In this document: positions 23,887 through 33,346 of the stretch, piece by piece
How the letters are laid out: every line of letters starts with the position of its first letter
Numbering within the stretch: position 1 is the stretch's first letter
Assembly: GCA_035548515.1 (NCBI GenBank)
Contig: DASZSW010000026.1
Span: 143,305 to 207,304, forward strand
DNA length: 64,000 nt
DNA from: DASZQY01 sp035548515
GTDB lineage: Bacteria > Pseudomonadota > Alphaproteobacteria > Rhizobiales > Kaistiaceae
Direction of reading: 5' to 3'
Position numbers and translations under genes: made by a program
The notes under the pieces: model-generated
What the model was told of the DNA's origin: nothing
What the model saw: only the letters and a program-made list of their open reading frames with translations
Databases searched by the model: none

Positions 23887-26793
23887 ATGGCCGCCAAGCC
23901 ACGCCAGAAACGATCGCTCGCCGCGAGCCTGAAGCCGCGCATCAAGCCCGCCAGCTCGGCCGTGACCAGGAAGCGCATGGCGGAACTCGGCCTCGCCAAG
24001 CCGCCGCCGGCGGTCGCGGCATTCCTCGCCGCGGTGATGGAGGCGTCGCCATTCCTGCGCGACCTGATGCTGGAGGATTCCGCCCGCGTCGCCGCTCTCC
24101 TCGCCGCCGACCCTGCCACACGCATCGACGCACTGAACGCCGCCACGGCTACAGCCTGGCGTGACGCGAACGAAGCCGACCTCATGGCTGCGCTCCGGCA
24201 TGCGCGTGGCGAGGTGGCGCTATTGACGGCGCTGGCCGACCTCGGCGGCGTGTGGGACGTGGTGAAAGTCACCGCGGTGCTGTCTGCGTTCGCCGATGCG
24301 GCCGTCGGAGCGGCCGTACGCTTCCTGCTGGCCCAGGCTGCGGCTGCCGGCGAGATCGCGTCGGGCGACGCGGAAGACTCGGGCTGGATCGTGCTCGCGA
24401 TGGGCAAGTTCGGCGCCGCCGAGCTCAACTATTCGAGCGACATCGACCTCATCGTCCTCTTCGATCGTGCGCGGGCGCGCGTGGCGGAGGGCCGCGAGGC
24501 GGCTCAAGTTTTCGTCAAGCTGACCAAGCGGCTCGTGGCGCTGCTCCACGAACGCACCGCCGACGGCTACGTCTTCCGCATCGACCTTCGGCTGCGCCCC
24601 GACCCCAGTTCGACCAGCATCGCCATCTCCACCGAAGCGGCGCTGCAGTACTACGAGAGCCTCGGCCAGAACTGGGAGCGCGCCGCGCTGATCAAAGCGC
24701 GCGCCGTCGCCGGTGACATCCATGCCGGTACGGTGTTTCTGGCGGAGCTGACGCCCTACATCTGGCGCAAGTATCTCGATTACGCCGCGATCGCCGACAT
24801 CCATTCGATCAAGCGGCAGATCCAGGATCATCGTGGCCACGGCGAGATCGCGGTGGCCGGCCACAACATCAAGCTTGGCCGCGGCGGTATCCGCGAGATC
24901 GAATTCTTCGTCCAGACGCAGCAGCTGATTGCCGGCGGCCGTGATCCGGCGCTTCGCGGCCGCGCAACGCTGCCCATGCTGATGGCGCTGGCAGAGGGCG
25001 GCTGGATCGATGCCGCGGCGCGCGACGATCTGACCCGCGCGTACCTGTTCCTGCGCGAAGTCGAGCACTGCCTGCAGATGGTCGCCGACGAGCAGACGCA
25101 CACGTTGCCCGAGGACGAGGAAGCCCTGGCGGTGATCGCCCGCATGGCCGGTTACGCCGACGCCGCCGATTTTTCCGTCGCGCTCACCGCGATCCTCACC
25201 ACGGTTAGCGACCGGTATGCCCGTCTGTTCGAAGCCGCGCCGTCGCTTACTTCCGCCGCTGGCAGTCTCGTCTTCACAGGCGACGAGGACGATCCGGAGA
25301 CGCTCGCCACGCTGCGGCGCCTCCGCTACCACAAGCCTGAGGAAGTCACTCGCGCCATCCGTGGCTGGCATCATGGGCGCTATCCTGCGACGCGTTCTGC
25401 CAGCGCGCGCGAACGGCTGACGGAATTCGTGCCGTTGCTGGTCGAGACGCTGGGCGGCAGCGACAACGCCGATGCGGCGTTCGCCGCCTTCGACCGGTTT
25501 CTCGCTCGCGTGCCGAGCGGCGTGCAGCTTTTCGCGCTGCTTCAGTCGAATCGCGGGTTGCTCGGCTTGCTCGGCATGATCCTGGGAACGGCCCCGCGTC
25601 TGGCCGAGACCATCGTGCAGCGCGCGCATGTGCTCGACGCGCTGATCGAGCCGGCCTTCTTCGGCAGCCTGCCGGAGCGCAAGACATTGGAGCGGCGTCT
25701 CGACGCCACGTTGGTGGACTCGGAATCGTTCGAGGACCTGCTGAACCGCGCGCGCATCTTCGGGCAGGAGCAGACGTTCCTGATCGGCGTGCGGGCATTG
25801 GCCGGCACCGTCAGCGTGCGGAGCGCCGGCTATGCCTACAGCGATCTCGCCGAGGTGCTGCTGGTCGCGTTGCTGGCCGCCGTGCGCAACGAATTCGCCT
25901 CCGCACATGGCAAGATGAAGCGCGGCGCTGTGGCCCTCGTCGCCATGGGCCGGCTGGGAGCGCGTGAGATGACGGCTGCGTCGGACCTCGACCTGCTGCT
26001 GCTCTACGACTTCGACGAGAAGGCGTCCGCATCCGACGGTTGCCGGCCGCTCCAGGGGGCGCAATACTTCGCCCGCCTGACCCAGCGGCTGGTCGCCGCA
26101 GTATCCGCGCCAACTGCGGAAGGCATGCTCTATCCAGTGGACTTCCGCCTGCGTCCGTCGGGGAACTCTGGGCCGCTCGCAACTCACATCGACGGCTTCG
26201 CCGTCTATCAGGCGAAAGATGCGTGGACCTGGGAGCATATGGCGCTCACCCGCGCCCGCGTCATTGCCGGCGACGAGAAGCTGGTCGCCCGCGCGCGTGC
26301 CGAGGTCGCCAAGATTATCGCCAGGCCGCGCGATCAAGCGAAGGTGCGAGCGGACGTGCTGGAAATGCGCGGCATGGTCGAAGATGCCAAGGGAGGCGAG
26401 GGCGCCTGGGACCTGAAGCAGGCGCCGGGTGGCCTCGTGGACATCGAGTTCGTCGCACAGGAGCTTCAGCTGCTCCACGCCGCGAAGCATCCCGAGATCG
26501 TGTCGACCGAAACCGCCGTGGTGCTGGCCGCCGCGGCCAAAGCGGGTCTATTGGCGCCGGCCGAGGCCGATGTTTTGGTCCCGGCCCTGGCGCTCTACCA
26601 GGCCCTGATCCAGATCCTGCGGCTATGCGTGGATGGCGTCTTCGACCCGACAAAGGCGCCGCACGAACTCCTCGACCGTCTCGCCAAGGCGGCCGATCTA
26701 CCGGATTTCGCGACCCTCGATGCGCATTTGCGAGAGACGGAGAGGACCGTGCGCGCCGCCTTCGAGCGAATCGTCGGCAAGCTGCCCGGCTAG
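23887..26793 (+). CDS. glnE: Glutamine synthetase adenylyltransferase/deadenylase
   Basis: This 968-residue bifunctional enzyme adds and removes AMP on glutamine synthetase under PII control, tuning nitrogen assimilation. Two nucleotidyltransferase domains are seen: the N-terminal deadenylase with GAAELNYSSDIDLIVLFD (about residues 178-195) and LRLRPDPSSTSIAIS, and the C-terminal adenylylase with GAREMTAASDLDLLLLYDF (about 691-709) and DFRLRPSGNSGPLATH. GRGGIREIEFFVQTQQL and APGGLVDIEFVAQELQLLH are the paired helices that follow each. Length is normal. Its stop overlaps the convergent pleC stop. Confidence 0.93.
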   Translation: MAAKPRQKRSLAASLKPRIKPASSAVTRKRMAELGLAKPPPAVAAFLAAVMEASPFLRDLMLEDSARVAALLAADPATRIDALNAATATAWRDANEADLMAALRHARGEVALLTALADLGGVWDVVKVTAVLSAFADAAVGAAVRFLLAQAAAAGEIASGDAEDSGWIVLAMGKFGAAELNYSSDIDLIVLFDRARARVAEGREAAQVFVKLTKRLVALLHERTADGYVFRIDLRLRPDPSSTSIAISTEAALQYYESLGQNWERAALIKARAVAGDIHAGTVFLAELTPYIWRKYLDYAAIADIHSIKRQIQDHRGHGEIAVAGHNIKLGRGGIREIEFFVQTQQLIAGGRDPALRGRATLPMLMALAEGGWIDAAARDDLTRAYLFLREVEHCLQMVADEQTHTLPEDEEALAVIARMAGYADAADFSVALTAILTTVSDRYARLFEAAPSLTSAAGSLVFTGDEDDPETLATLRRLRYHKPEEVTRAIRGWHHGRYPATRSASARERLTEFVPLLVETLGGSDNADAAFAAFDRFLARVPSGVQLFALLQSNRGLLGLLGMILGTAPRLAETIVQRAHVLDALIEPAFFGSLPERKTLERRLDATLVDSESFEDLLNRARIFGQEQTFLIGVRALAGTVSVRSAGYAYSDLAEVLLVALLAAVRNEFASAHGKMKRGAVALVAMGRLGAREMTAASDLDLLLLYDFDEKASASDGCRPLQGAQYFARLTQRLVAAVSAPTAEGMLYPVDFRLRPSGNSGPLATHIDGFAVYQAKDAWTWEHMALTRARVIAGDEKLVARARAEVAKIIARPRDQAKVRADVLEMRGMVEDAKGGEGAWDLKQAPGGLVDIEFVAQELQLLHAAKHPEIVSTETAVVLAAAAKAGLLAPAEADVLVPALALYQALIQILRLCVDGVFDPTKAPHELLDRLAKAADLPDFATLDAHLRETERTVRAAFERIVGKLPG

Positions 26794-29129
26794 GCCACCG
26801 CCTTCTGCGGCAGTGGCTCTGGCGGGGCAGGCGGCGCCAGCGGAAGCCGCACGGAAACGATCGTGCCACGTCCCTCGGTCGAGCGTATCCGCATGGCGCC
26901 ACCGTGGAGCGACGCCTGCGACGACGCGATGGCAAGGCCGAGCCCGGACCCGCGGTGGTTCTTGGTGAACTGGTTGGATACCTGCTCGAACGGCCGACCG
27001 AGTTTGTTCAGCGCCTCGCGCGGAATGCCGATGCCGGAATCGGCGACGGTGAACAGCGCCGCGTCGCCGGCGAGGTGCGCGCGCACGCGGATGCGTCCGC
27101 CGGCTGGCGTGAACTTCACCGCGTTCGACAAAAGGTTGAGCATGATCTGGGTCAGCGCGCGACGATCGCCGCGCATCCGGAGCTCGCCGTCGATCTCGGG
27201 CACTACCTCGATCTGCTGCGCCGCCGCCATCGTCGAAACGACGCGAATGGATTCCTCGGCCAACTCGTCGAGCGTCAGTTCCTCCGGATGCAGCATCATC
27301 CGCCCTGCCTCGATCCGCGACATGTCGAGGACGTCATTGATGACGCCGAGCAAGTAAGTGCCGCTCTGGTGGATGTCCTGGCAATACTCGGCGTATTTGG
27401 CCGAGCCTAGCGGGCCGAACATCCCGGACTCCATGATCTCTGAGAAACCGATGATCGCGTTCAGCGGCGTGCGCAGTTCGTGGCTGATGTTGGCGAGGAA
27501 CTCTGACTTCGCCCGGTTAGCCGCCTCGGCGCGGTCCTTTTCCTCGGCGTATTTTTCGGCGAGGTCGACCATCTGCTGTGCCTGCTGCTCCAGCTTCTGG
27601 CGCGATTGGCGCAGGTCCGCGATCGTCGCCATCAGCCGGCGCTCGCCGTCGATCAGCTTCCCTTCGTGGCGCTTGAGCTGCGTGATGTCGGTGCCGACGG
27701 ACACGAAGCCGCCGTCCTTGGTGCGGCGCTCGTTGATCTGGAGCCAGCGGCCGTCCTCGAGCTGAAGCTCGAAACTGCGCGCACCGTCTTCGGGCTTGCC
27801 CTCGGCCACCACCTGCGAGCGCACCAGCGGCTTGCGCCCCGCCGCGATGACGTCGGTGTAGGCCGCACCCGCCTGGATCGCGGTGTCGGGAATGCCGTGC
27901 AGCTGCTGGTACTTCGAGTTGCACATCACCAGCCGGTTTTCTGCATCCCACAGCACGAAGGCTTCCGACACGGTCTCGATCGCGTCGCGGAGACGGATGT
28001 CGGCGGTCTTCGACCGCTCGACCAGCTTCATTTGCTCGGTCACGTCCACCGCGATGCCGATCAGGTGCGGCTCCGGGCCCGTGCCGTCGACCAGCTCGGC
28101 CCGGGCGCGGAGCCAGACCCATCGCCCGTCTTCGTGGCGCATGCGAAACATGCGGTCCACCGTCGTCTCCGACGTGCCGTACATCGACTCGACCAGCGCC
28201 ATCAGATCGCCGTCCTCAGGGTGGATCAATCGCGCCACCTCGCCATAGCCAAGCAACGCGTCGCGCGGCTCCAGCCCCACCAGTTCGAACATCGAGCGGG
28301 ACCAGAACAGGCGGCCGCTGGCTAGATCCCAATCCCACAGGCCGCAGCGCCCGCGCATCAGCGCCGTCTCGAAGCGCGCCTGCGTTTCGCCGTAGATACG
28401 GTCAGCCTCGCGCGCGCGGGTCGCCTGCGCGAAGTAGCCGTAGAGGATGACGAGCAGGATGGCGCTGGTGCCGACGAAGATGGTGACGTTGAGCGACACC
28501 TCCTGCCGCCAGGTGGCGTAGACGCCGGCCATCGGCTGCACCACCGCGACAAAGCCGAGCGGCTCGCCGATCTCGGTCGCGGCGGCGAGCGCCGGCTCGT
28601 CGTTGGTAAGGCTGATTTCCAGGACACCGGCGCGCGAACCGAAGATGGTGAGCGGCTGCGCGTCGCCGATGATGTCGGTGAGCAGCCGCCCTTCAACGTC
28701 AGCCGCCCGCGGCGCGGTGGCGACGATCTTGCCGCCGTCGTCTGTCACGTATAGCCGACGGCCTTCGGCGGTCGCGCCGGCGGGGAGAGCGTCCGCGAGG
28801 CGATTGAGGATCACCACCGTGTCGGAGGCCGCGGGACTGTCCTTGGCGAAGGCTGCCGCGGCCACAGCGGCAATCATCGCCACGCTCTGCCGGGCCGAAA
28901 CCTCGCGGTCCGCGCGCTGCTGATAGAGCTCCAGCCCGCGCGCGAAGCCCACGAGCAACAGGAACATCACGATGAGGACGGGGATCAGCCGGCGGAGCGC
29001 CGGCTCCGCCGCGAGCAGCTTCTGGTAGGCGGGATGCGCAAGCAATTGCGCGTGTCCCGGAATTCCCGCGCGCCCGGAAAAAGGCAAACGCTTCGCCACG
29101 GGCGGCTCGGCCGCCTCGGCCCGCGCCAT
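26790..29129 (-). CDS. pleC: PleC-like PAS sensor histidine kinase/phosphatase
   Basis: This 779-residue membrane kinase closely resembles PleC, the cell-cycle kinase/phosphatase acting on DivK and PleD. It has a membrane helix near 50-66, a periplasmic domain, a second helix near 220-240, a PAS domain (about 255-375, with GLWDWDLASGRLFWS), a second PAS (about 390-500, with LWDAENRLVMCNSKYQQLHG), a coiled linker, then the PleC/DivJ-type dimerisation domain with phosphoacceptor H550 (NISHELRTPLNAIIGFSEIM) and FGPLGSAKYAEYCQDIHQSG, which is diagnostic of this subfamily. The ATPase domain has DSGIGIP and GSGLGLAI. Adjacency to glnE agrees with S. meliloti pleC. Confidence 0.8.
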   Translation of the reverse strand: MARAEAAEPPVAKRLPFSGRAGIPGHAQLLAHPAYQKLLAAEPALRRLIPVLIVMFLLLVGFARGLELYQQRADREVSARQSVAMIAAVAAAAFAKDSPAASDTVVILNRLADALPAGATAEGRRLYVTDDGGKIVATAPRAADVEGRLLTDIIGDAQPLTIFGSRAGVLEISLTNDEPALAAATEIGEPLGFVAVVQPMAGVYATWRQEVSLNVTIFVGTSAILLVILYGYFAQATRAREADRIYGETQARFETALMRGRCGLWDWDLASGRLFWSRSMFELVGLEPRDALLGYGEVARLIHPEDGDLMALVESMYGTSETTVDRMFRMRHEDGRWVWLRARAELVDGTGPEPHLIGIAVDVTEQMKLVERSKTADIRLRDAIETVSEAFVLWDAENRLVMCNSKYQQLHGIPDTAIQAGAAYTDVIAAGRKPLVRSQVVAEGKPEDGARSFELQLEDGRWLQINERRTKDGGFVSVGTDITQLKRHEGKLIDGERRLMATIADLRQSRQKLEQQAQQMVDLAEKYAEEKDRAEAANRAKSEFLANISHELRTPLNAIIGFSEIMESGMFGPLGSAKYAEYCQDIHQSGTYLLGVINDVLDMSRIEAGRMMLHPEELTLDELAEESIRVVSTMAAAQQIEVVPEIDGELRMRGDRRALTQIMLNLLSNAVKFTPAGGRIRVRAHLAGDAALFTVADSGIGIPREALNKLGRPFEQVSNQFTKNHRGSGLGLAIASSQASLHGGAMRIRSTEGRGTIVSVRLPLAPPAPPEPLPQKAVA

Positions 29130-29219
29130 GCGCGCTCCTCTCGATTCGCAATGTGATTGTTCGGGGACGCCACGACCGAATCACCTGCATTTGAATCGAC
29201 GCGAATCGGCTTGTCCAGT

Positions 29220-29240
29220 GCGTAAATGAAGTATTTACGC
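29220..29240 (-). terminator. Hairpin at the LysR gene end
   Basis: GCGTAAAT (29220-29227) and ATTTACGC (29233-29240) form a perfect 8-bp stem with a 5-base loop; the right arm includes the TAA stop of the LysR gene. On the minus strand it would act after the LysR stop and about 90 bases before pleC. There is no T-run, so it may be an mRNA end or weak terminator. Confidence 0.45.
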
Positions 29241-30233
29241 CGGCCGCCGCGGCCTGCGTTCACGCGCCTTTTTGCCCCCGCCGGCCGTCCATTCCGGGTA
29301 GTGCACGAGGTCGAGTGGCGCCAGCAGTTCCGCAAGCCTCGCGCGCATCCAGCGATGATCGGGGTCATCGGTGTGGCGCCGATGCCAGTAAAGTTGGAGC
29401 GTCGTCGGCACCACGTCGAATGGATTGTGAAACACGTTGAGTTCGAGCCGTTCCGCGATCGCGCGCGCAAATGGCGGCGGGACGCTGCCGACCAACTGGG
29501 TCTGTGCGGCGATGCGCCCGACTGCGAAGAATTGCGGGACGCTCGCAACGACGTTTCGCTTGAGCCCAAGCTTCTCGAGCGCCGCATCCTCACTCCCGGA
29601 CAGCACGCCGTTCGGCGCAAACAGCACATGTCCCATCTCGAGGTAGAGATCCATCGGGATGGTGTCGCCGTCCTTGAGACCGGCGCGGGCCAGGCGAACG
29701 TTCCTGCGGCTCGCCACTGTGGCTGAAACGCCGCGGGTGGCGGCGACGTGCTCGATCCAATCGGGCGTATCGGTAGCGGGCGCAAAGGCAAGGTCGATCG
29801 CGCCATCGGCGAATTGCACCGGCAAAGGCTGAGGCCCGAGCGGCAGAAGCTGGAACCGCATCAACGGCGCCTGTTCGGACATCAGTGTGAGCAGGCGTGG
29901 CATCACCAGTTCTGCCAGGAAATCCTCGCCGAGAACGCGGAATGTGCGCGTCGACTTCGCCGGATCGAACGTCGCACCGGAAAGCGCGCCTTCGATCTGG
30001 TCGAGCGAGCGGCGGAGGGGCGTCGCCAGCGCCTCAGCGAACGGCGTCGGCACCATGCGATTGCCTTCGCGCACGAACAGCGGATCGCCGAGCGCGTGCC
30101 GCAGCCGGTTCAGTGCCGAGCTGACGGCAGGCTGGCTGAGCCCGACGCGCTCACCGACGCGCACCGTGCTGCGCTCGGCCAGCATCGCATCGAGAACGCG
30201 GAGGAGGTTCAGGTCGAGAGCATGCCAATTCAT
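29235..30233 (-). CDS. LysR-family transcriptional regulator
   Basis: This 332-residue LysR regulator has its helix-turn-helix at residues about 5-62 (LDLNLLRVLDAMLAERSTVRVGERVGLSQPAVSSALNRLRHALGD), with PLFVREGNRMVPT typical of the NodD/NahR-like branch. The effector domain runs from about 90 to 320 (FRVLGEDFLAELVMPRLL). It ends in a basic tail (KKARERRPRRP). It is divergent from the 59-residue peptide gene at 30338 across an AT-rich 104-base gap, the usual LysR arrangement, so that peptide is its likely target. The effector is unknown. Confidence 0.85.
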   Translation of the reverse strand: MNWHALDLNLLRVLDAMLAERSTVRVGERVGLSQPAVSSALNRLRHALGDPLFVREGNRMVPTPFAEALATPLRRSLDQIEGALSGATFDPAKSTRTFRVLGEDFLAELVMPRLLTLMSEQAPLMRFQLLPLGPQPLPVQFADGAIDLAFAPATDTPDWIEHVAATRGVSATVASRRNVRLARAGLKDGDTIPMDLYLEMGHVLFAPNGVLSGSEDAALEKLGLKRNVVASVPQFFAVGRIAAQTQLVGSVPPPFARAIAERLELNVFHNPFDVVPTTLQLYWHRRHTDDPDHRWMRARLAELLAPLDLVHYPEWTAGGGKKARERRPRRPA

Positions 30234-30240
30234 GCGGTGA

Positions 30241-30256
30241 ATATATCATATATCAT
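30241..30256. promoter_or_regulatory. AT-rich direct repeat in the LysR divergent promoter
   Basis: Two abutting ATATCAT copies (30243-30249 and 30250-30256) sit 10 bases before the LysR start, within about 30 bases that are almost pure A+T in a very GC-rich window. This is a candidate promoter core or autoregulatory site shared by the LysR gene and the divergent peptide gene. Confidence 0.4.
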
Positions 30257-30337
30257 CTATCCATTTCATAAATTCGCGTGTTGCGGGCAGTCTCTCCTCA
30301 TCGAAACGCCCAACGGGCCAACCTGAGGAGCACGAAA

Positions 30338-30517
30338 ATGGAAACGATGATTTTCGCCGGTCAGACCGCTGCCTTCGCCAAGTCCGCCCACACGGCAGAG
30401 GATGCCTACTACTGCCAGCAACGCCCGCGTGCCCGCCGCTTCCCGCACATCGACGTGATCGGCGCGATCGCGCTGGCGCTGATCGCCCTTGGCGCGGTCA
30501 GCCGACTGGTTGCTTAG
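30338..30517 (+). CDS. 59-residue single-span membrane peptide
   Basis: This small protein starts at ATG 30338 with a good GAGGAG at 30325-30330; an open frame runs back to 30278 but has no ribosome site. It has a polar, basic N-terminal half with one YYCQQRPRARR stretch, then a helix (VIGAIALALIALGAVSRLV) at about residues 40-58. It is divergent from a LysR gene, and its stop overlaps the convergent pepN stop by four bases. I do not recognise the family. A LysR-controlled membrane peptide is plausible; function is unknown. Confidence 0.6.
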   Translation: METMIFAGQTAAFAKSAHTAEDAYYCQQRPRARRFPHIDVIGAIALALIALGAVSRLVA

Positions 30518-33141
30518 GCCAGCGTGCGCGTGACGATGTCGCGCGTGTCCGACGACAGGTCGGAAACCTGCGCCACCTTGCGCAGCGCCTTCTCGGCGAG
30601 CGCACGCCGCTTCGGTTCCAGCGCGCGCCACGACCGGAAGCTGACCAGCAGCCGCGCCGCGGTTTGCGGATTGCGTTTGTCGAGGTCGATGACGAAGTCG
30701 GCCAGGAATTCGTAGCCGGCGCCGTCCGCCCGGTTGAACTGGGTCTGGTTGCCACCCGCGAACGTCCCGACCAGCGCCCGGATACGGTTGGGGTTGGTGA
30801 TCGCAAAGTTCGGGTGGTGGAGCAGGGCCTTCACGCGGTCGAGAGTCTCGGGCGAGGGCACCGACGCCTCGAAGGCCAGCCACTTGTCCAATACCAGCGG
30901 GTCGTCCTTGTAACGGCGCTGGAAGTCGTCGAGCGCCGCGACACGTTCCGGCCGCGCCGCGGCCACCAGCGTCGCCAGAGCCGCCGAGCGGTCGGTCATG
31001 TTGTCAGCGTCGTGGTAGCGGCGGACGACGCGCGAGACGGCATCCGCTTCGCCGCTGGCGACGGCCAGATCGAGCGCTGCATTGGCAAGCGCCCGCCGCC
31101 CAGCCGAGGCAGCGTCCGGCGTAAATGCGCCCGGCACCTTCATGCGCTCCGCCACCGCCGCCAGCCGGGCGCCTGCGCGCTCCGCGATCGCCGCCCGTAC
31201 GGCGTTACGGGCCAAAGCGATGGCGTCCGGATCGACATCGCGGCCGATCTCGCGTGCGATGTCCGCCTCCGACGGCAGCACCAGCACCTGCGCGCGGAAC
31301 GCCGGCTCGAGGTCGTCGTTCTCCGCAACATCCGCCAGCGCATCCACCAGCTTCGCGTCGGCCGTCACGGCGCGCCCTGCGGCCGCCGCGCCGGCGCCGG
31401 CGATCAACGTGCGCACGATCAGGGTCTGCGCCGCCTGCCAGCGGTTGAACGGATCCGCGTCGGTGCGAAGCAGGAAGAGGAGATCGGCGGCCGGCGTATC
31501 CATCGCCAAGCGCACTGGCGCCGAGAAACCGCGGAACAGCGACGGCACCGGCCGCGAAGAGACGCCTCGGAACACGACCGTCTGCTTCGCTTCGGTGAGG
31601 TGTATGACGTTGTCGACCACCTTCGCACCGGTTGCGCCTTCGAAGGTGAGATCCTCGCCGTTCTGACCGACAAGGCCGAAACGAACCGGGACGACCATCG
31701 GCTTCTTCAGCGGCTGGCCGGGCGTCGGCGGGCAGGTCTGCGACAGCGTCAGCGTGTAGGTCTTGGCCTGCGCGTCGTAGACGCCGCTGGCCGCCACCTC
31801 CGGCGTGCCTGCCTGGCTGTACCAGAGCTTGAACTGTGTGAGGTCGATCTGGTTGGCGTCGGCGAAAGCGGCGAGGAAGTCGTCGATCGTGACGGCCTGG
31901 CCGTCGTGGCGCTTGAAATAGAGATCCATGCCGGCGCGGAAACCCTCCCGCCCGATCAGGGTCTGCAACATGCGCACGACCTCGGCGCCCTTCTCGTAGA
32001 CGGTTGGCGTGTAGAAGTTGTTGATCTCGGAGTACACCTCGGGCCGCACCGGATGGGCGAGGGGACCCGCATCCTCCGGAAACTGGCGCGCGTGCAAGGT
32101 ACGCACGTCGGCGATGCGCTTCACCGGGCGCGAGCGCACGTCCGAGGAGAATTCCTGGTCGCGATAAACGGTGAGGCCTTCCTTGAGGCACAGCTGGAAC
32201 CAGTCACGGCACGTGATGCGGTCGCCGGTCCAGTTGTGGAAGTATTCGTGGGCGATCACGCCTTCGACGAAGCCGAAGTCGATGTCCGTCGCGGTTTCGG
32301 GATCGGCCAGGATGTACTTGTCGTTGAAGACGTTGAGGCCCTTGTTTTCCATCGCCCCCATGTTGAAGTCCGACACCGCGACGATGTTGAACACGTCGAG
32401 ATCGTACTCGAGGCCGAAAGCGGTTTCGTCCCAGCGCATGGAGCGCTTCAGCGCCTCCATCGCATAGCCGCAGCGCGCCTCCTTGCCGTGCTCGCAGTAG
32501 ATGCCGAGCTTCACCTCACGGCCCGACATCGTCTTGAAGGTGCTGTGGATCGCGCCGAGATCGCCGGCCACCATGGCGAAGAGATACGCCGGCTTCGGGA
32601 ATGGATCGTGCCACGCCGCGAAGTGGCGCCCGTTCGGCAGATCGCCGGATTGCGTCAGGTTGCCGTTGGACAAGAGCACCGGCGCGGACCTGGGCGCCTC
32701 GATCCGTGTGGTGTAGACGGCGAGTACATCCGGCCGGTCGAGGAAATACGTGATGCGCCGGAATCCCTCCGCCTCGCACTGCGTGCAGTATGTGCCACTG
32801 GAGCGGTAAAGCCCCATCAGCTTCGTGTTGGCGGTCGGGTTGATCTCCGTCTCGACCGTCAGGGTGAAACGGCCGGAAGGCACGCCGCGCACAGTCAGCT
32901 TCTGTGGCGTCGCGTGATAACGCGCAGCGGGCAGGACAGCGCCGTCGAGCGCTACCGAGACCAACGCGAGTTCGTCGCCGACCAGCACCAAATCGGTGGC
33001 ACCGTCGCGTGGACGGAGCGCCAGCTTCGCGGTGACACGCGTCTTCTGCGGGTCGAGCTGGAACGTCAGCTCAACCGTGTCGATCCAGAAATCCGGCGGG
33101 CGATAATCTTCAAGGCGAACGGGCGCCGTCTCGGTCTTCAT
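30514..33141 (-). CDS. pepN: Aminopeptidase N
   Basis: This 875-residue M1-family zinc aminopeptidase removes N-terminal residues from peptides in the cytoplasm. Motifs are the substrate-binding GAMENKGLNVF, the zinc site HEYFHNWTGDR with the third ligand Glu in LKEGLTVYRDQEF, and the catalytic Tyr region (INNFYTPTVYEKGAEVVRML). The C-terminal alpha-helical domain ends in LSSDTRDIVTRTLA. I chose the internal ATG at 33141 (MKTETAPVRLEDY), which matches the family; the open frame extends 12 codons further. The length fits the E. coli type. Confidence 0.93.
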   Translation of the reverse strand: MKTETAPVRLEDYRPPDFWIDTVELTFQLDPQKTRVTAKLALRPRDGATDLVLVGDELALVSVALDGAVLPAARYHATPQKLTVRGVPSGRFTLTVETEINPTANTKLMGLYRSSGTYCTQCEAEGFRRITYFLDRPDVLAVYTTRIEAPRSAPVLLSNGNLTQSGDLPNGRHFAAWHDPFPKPAYLFAMVAGDLGAIHSTFKTMSGREVKLGIYCEHGKEARCGYAMEALKRSMRWDETAFGLEYDLDVFNIVAVSDFNMGAMENKGLNVFNDKYILADPETATDIDFGFVEGVIAHEYFHNWTGDRITCRDWFQLCLKEGLTVYRDQEFSSDVRSRPVKRIADVRTLHARQFPEDAGPLAHPVRPEVYSEINNFYTPTVYEKGAEVVRMLQTLIGREGFRAGMDLYFKRHDGQAVTIDDFLAAFADANQIDLTQFKLWYSQAGTPEVAASGVYDAQAKTYTLTLSQTCPPTPGQPLKKPMVVPVRFGLVGQNGEDLTFEGATGAKVVDNVIHLTEAKQTVVFRGVSSRPVPSLFRGFSAPVRLAMDTPAADLLFLLRTDADPFNRWQAAQTLIVRTLIAGAGAAAAGRAVTADAKLVDALADVAENDDLEPAFRAQVLVLPSEADIAREIGRDVDPDAIALARNAVRAAIAERAGARLAAVAERMKVPGAFTPDAASAGRRALANAALDLAVASGEADAVSRVVRRYHDADNMTDRSAALATLVAAARPERVAALDDFQRRYKDDPLVLDKWLAFEASVPSPETLDRVKALLHHPNFAITNPNRIRALVGTFAGGNQTQFNRADGAGYEFLADFVIDLDKRNPQTAARLLVSFRSWRALEPKRRALAEKALRKVAQVSDLSSDTRDIVTRTLA

Positions 33142-33315
33142 GTCGCGATCTGCTTGGTCGGATTGGAGTAGCCGCATCCTTTCTGGCGTATTCGGAGCGG
33201 CTCGGCAAATGCCCAGATGAACGCGCTTTCAGCATCGCGCCGACGATGGGTCCTGTTCATATTTGAAGTGCGCCCCTCGTGGCCGCCAATGGCGGAATTG
33301 CAATCGGTTGACGGT

Positions 33316-33332
33316 CGCGTTAAAGCAACGCG
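33316..33332 (+). promoter_or_regulatory. Candidate LacI operator upstream of the xylose operon
   Basis: CGCGTT (33316-33321) and AACGCG (33327-33332) form an exact inverted repeat with a 5-base spacer, just before the GAGGGG ribosome site and 14 bases before the LacI-family ATG. Its symmetry, size and place suit an autoregulatory LacI-family operator. A repeat of the same sequence elsewhere was not found by eye. Confidence 0.4.
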
Positions 33333-33346
33333 CGGAGGGGTTTTTG

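Noticed and set aside
22377..24428. 683-residue open frame on the minus strand
   Set aside because: It is antisense to the histidine kinase and glnE start and shows only composition-driven sequence.
24220..26490. 756-residue open frame on the minus strand opposite glnE
   Set aside because: It is fully antisense to glnE, which has all its motifs; its product has no recognisable domain or start signal.
30664..33171. 835-residue open frame on the plus strand opposite pepN
   Set aside because: It lies entirely antisense to a clear aminopeptidase N gene. Its product is rich in Arg, Gly, Val and His with no domain, the usual result of reading a GC-rich gene backwards.
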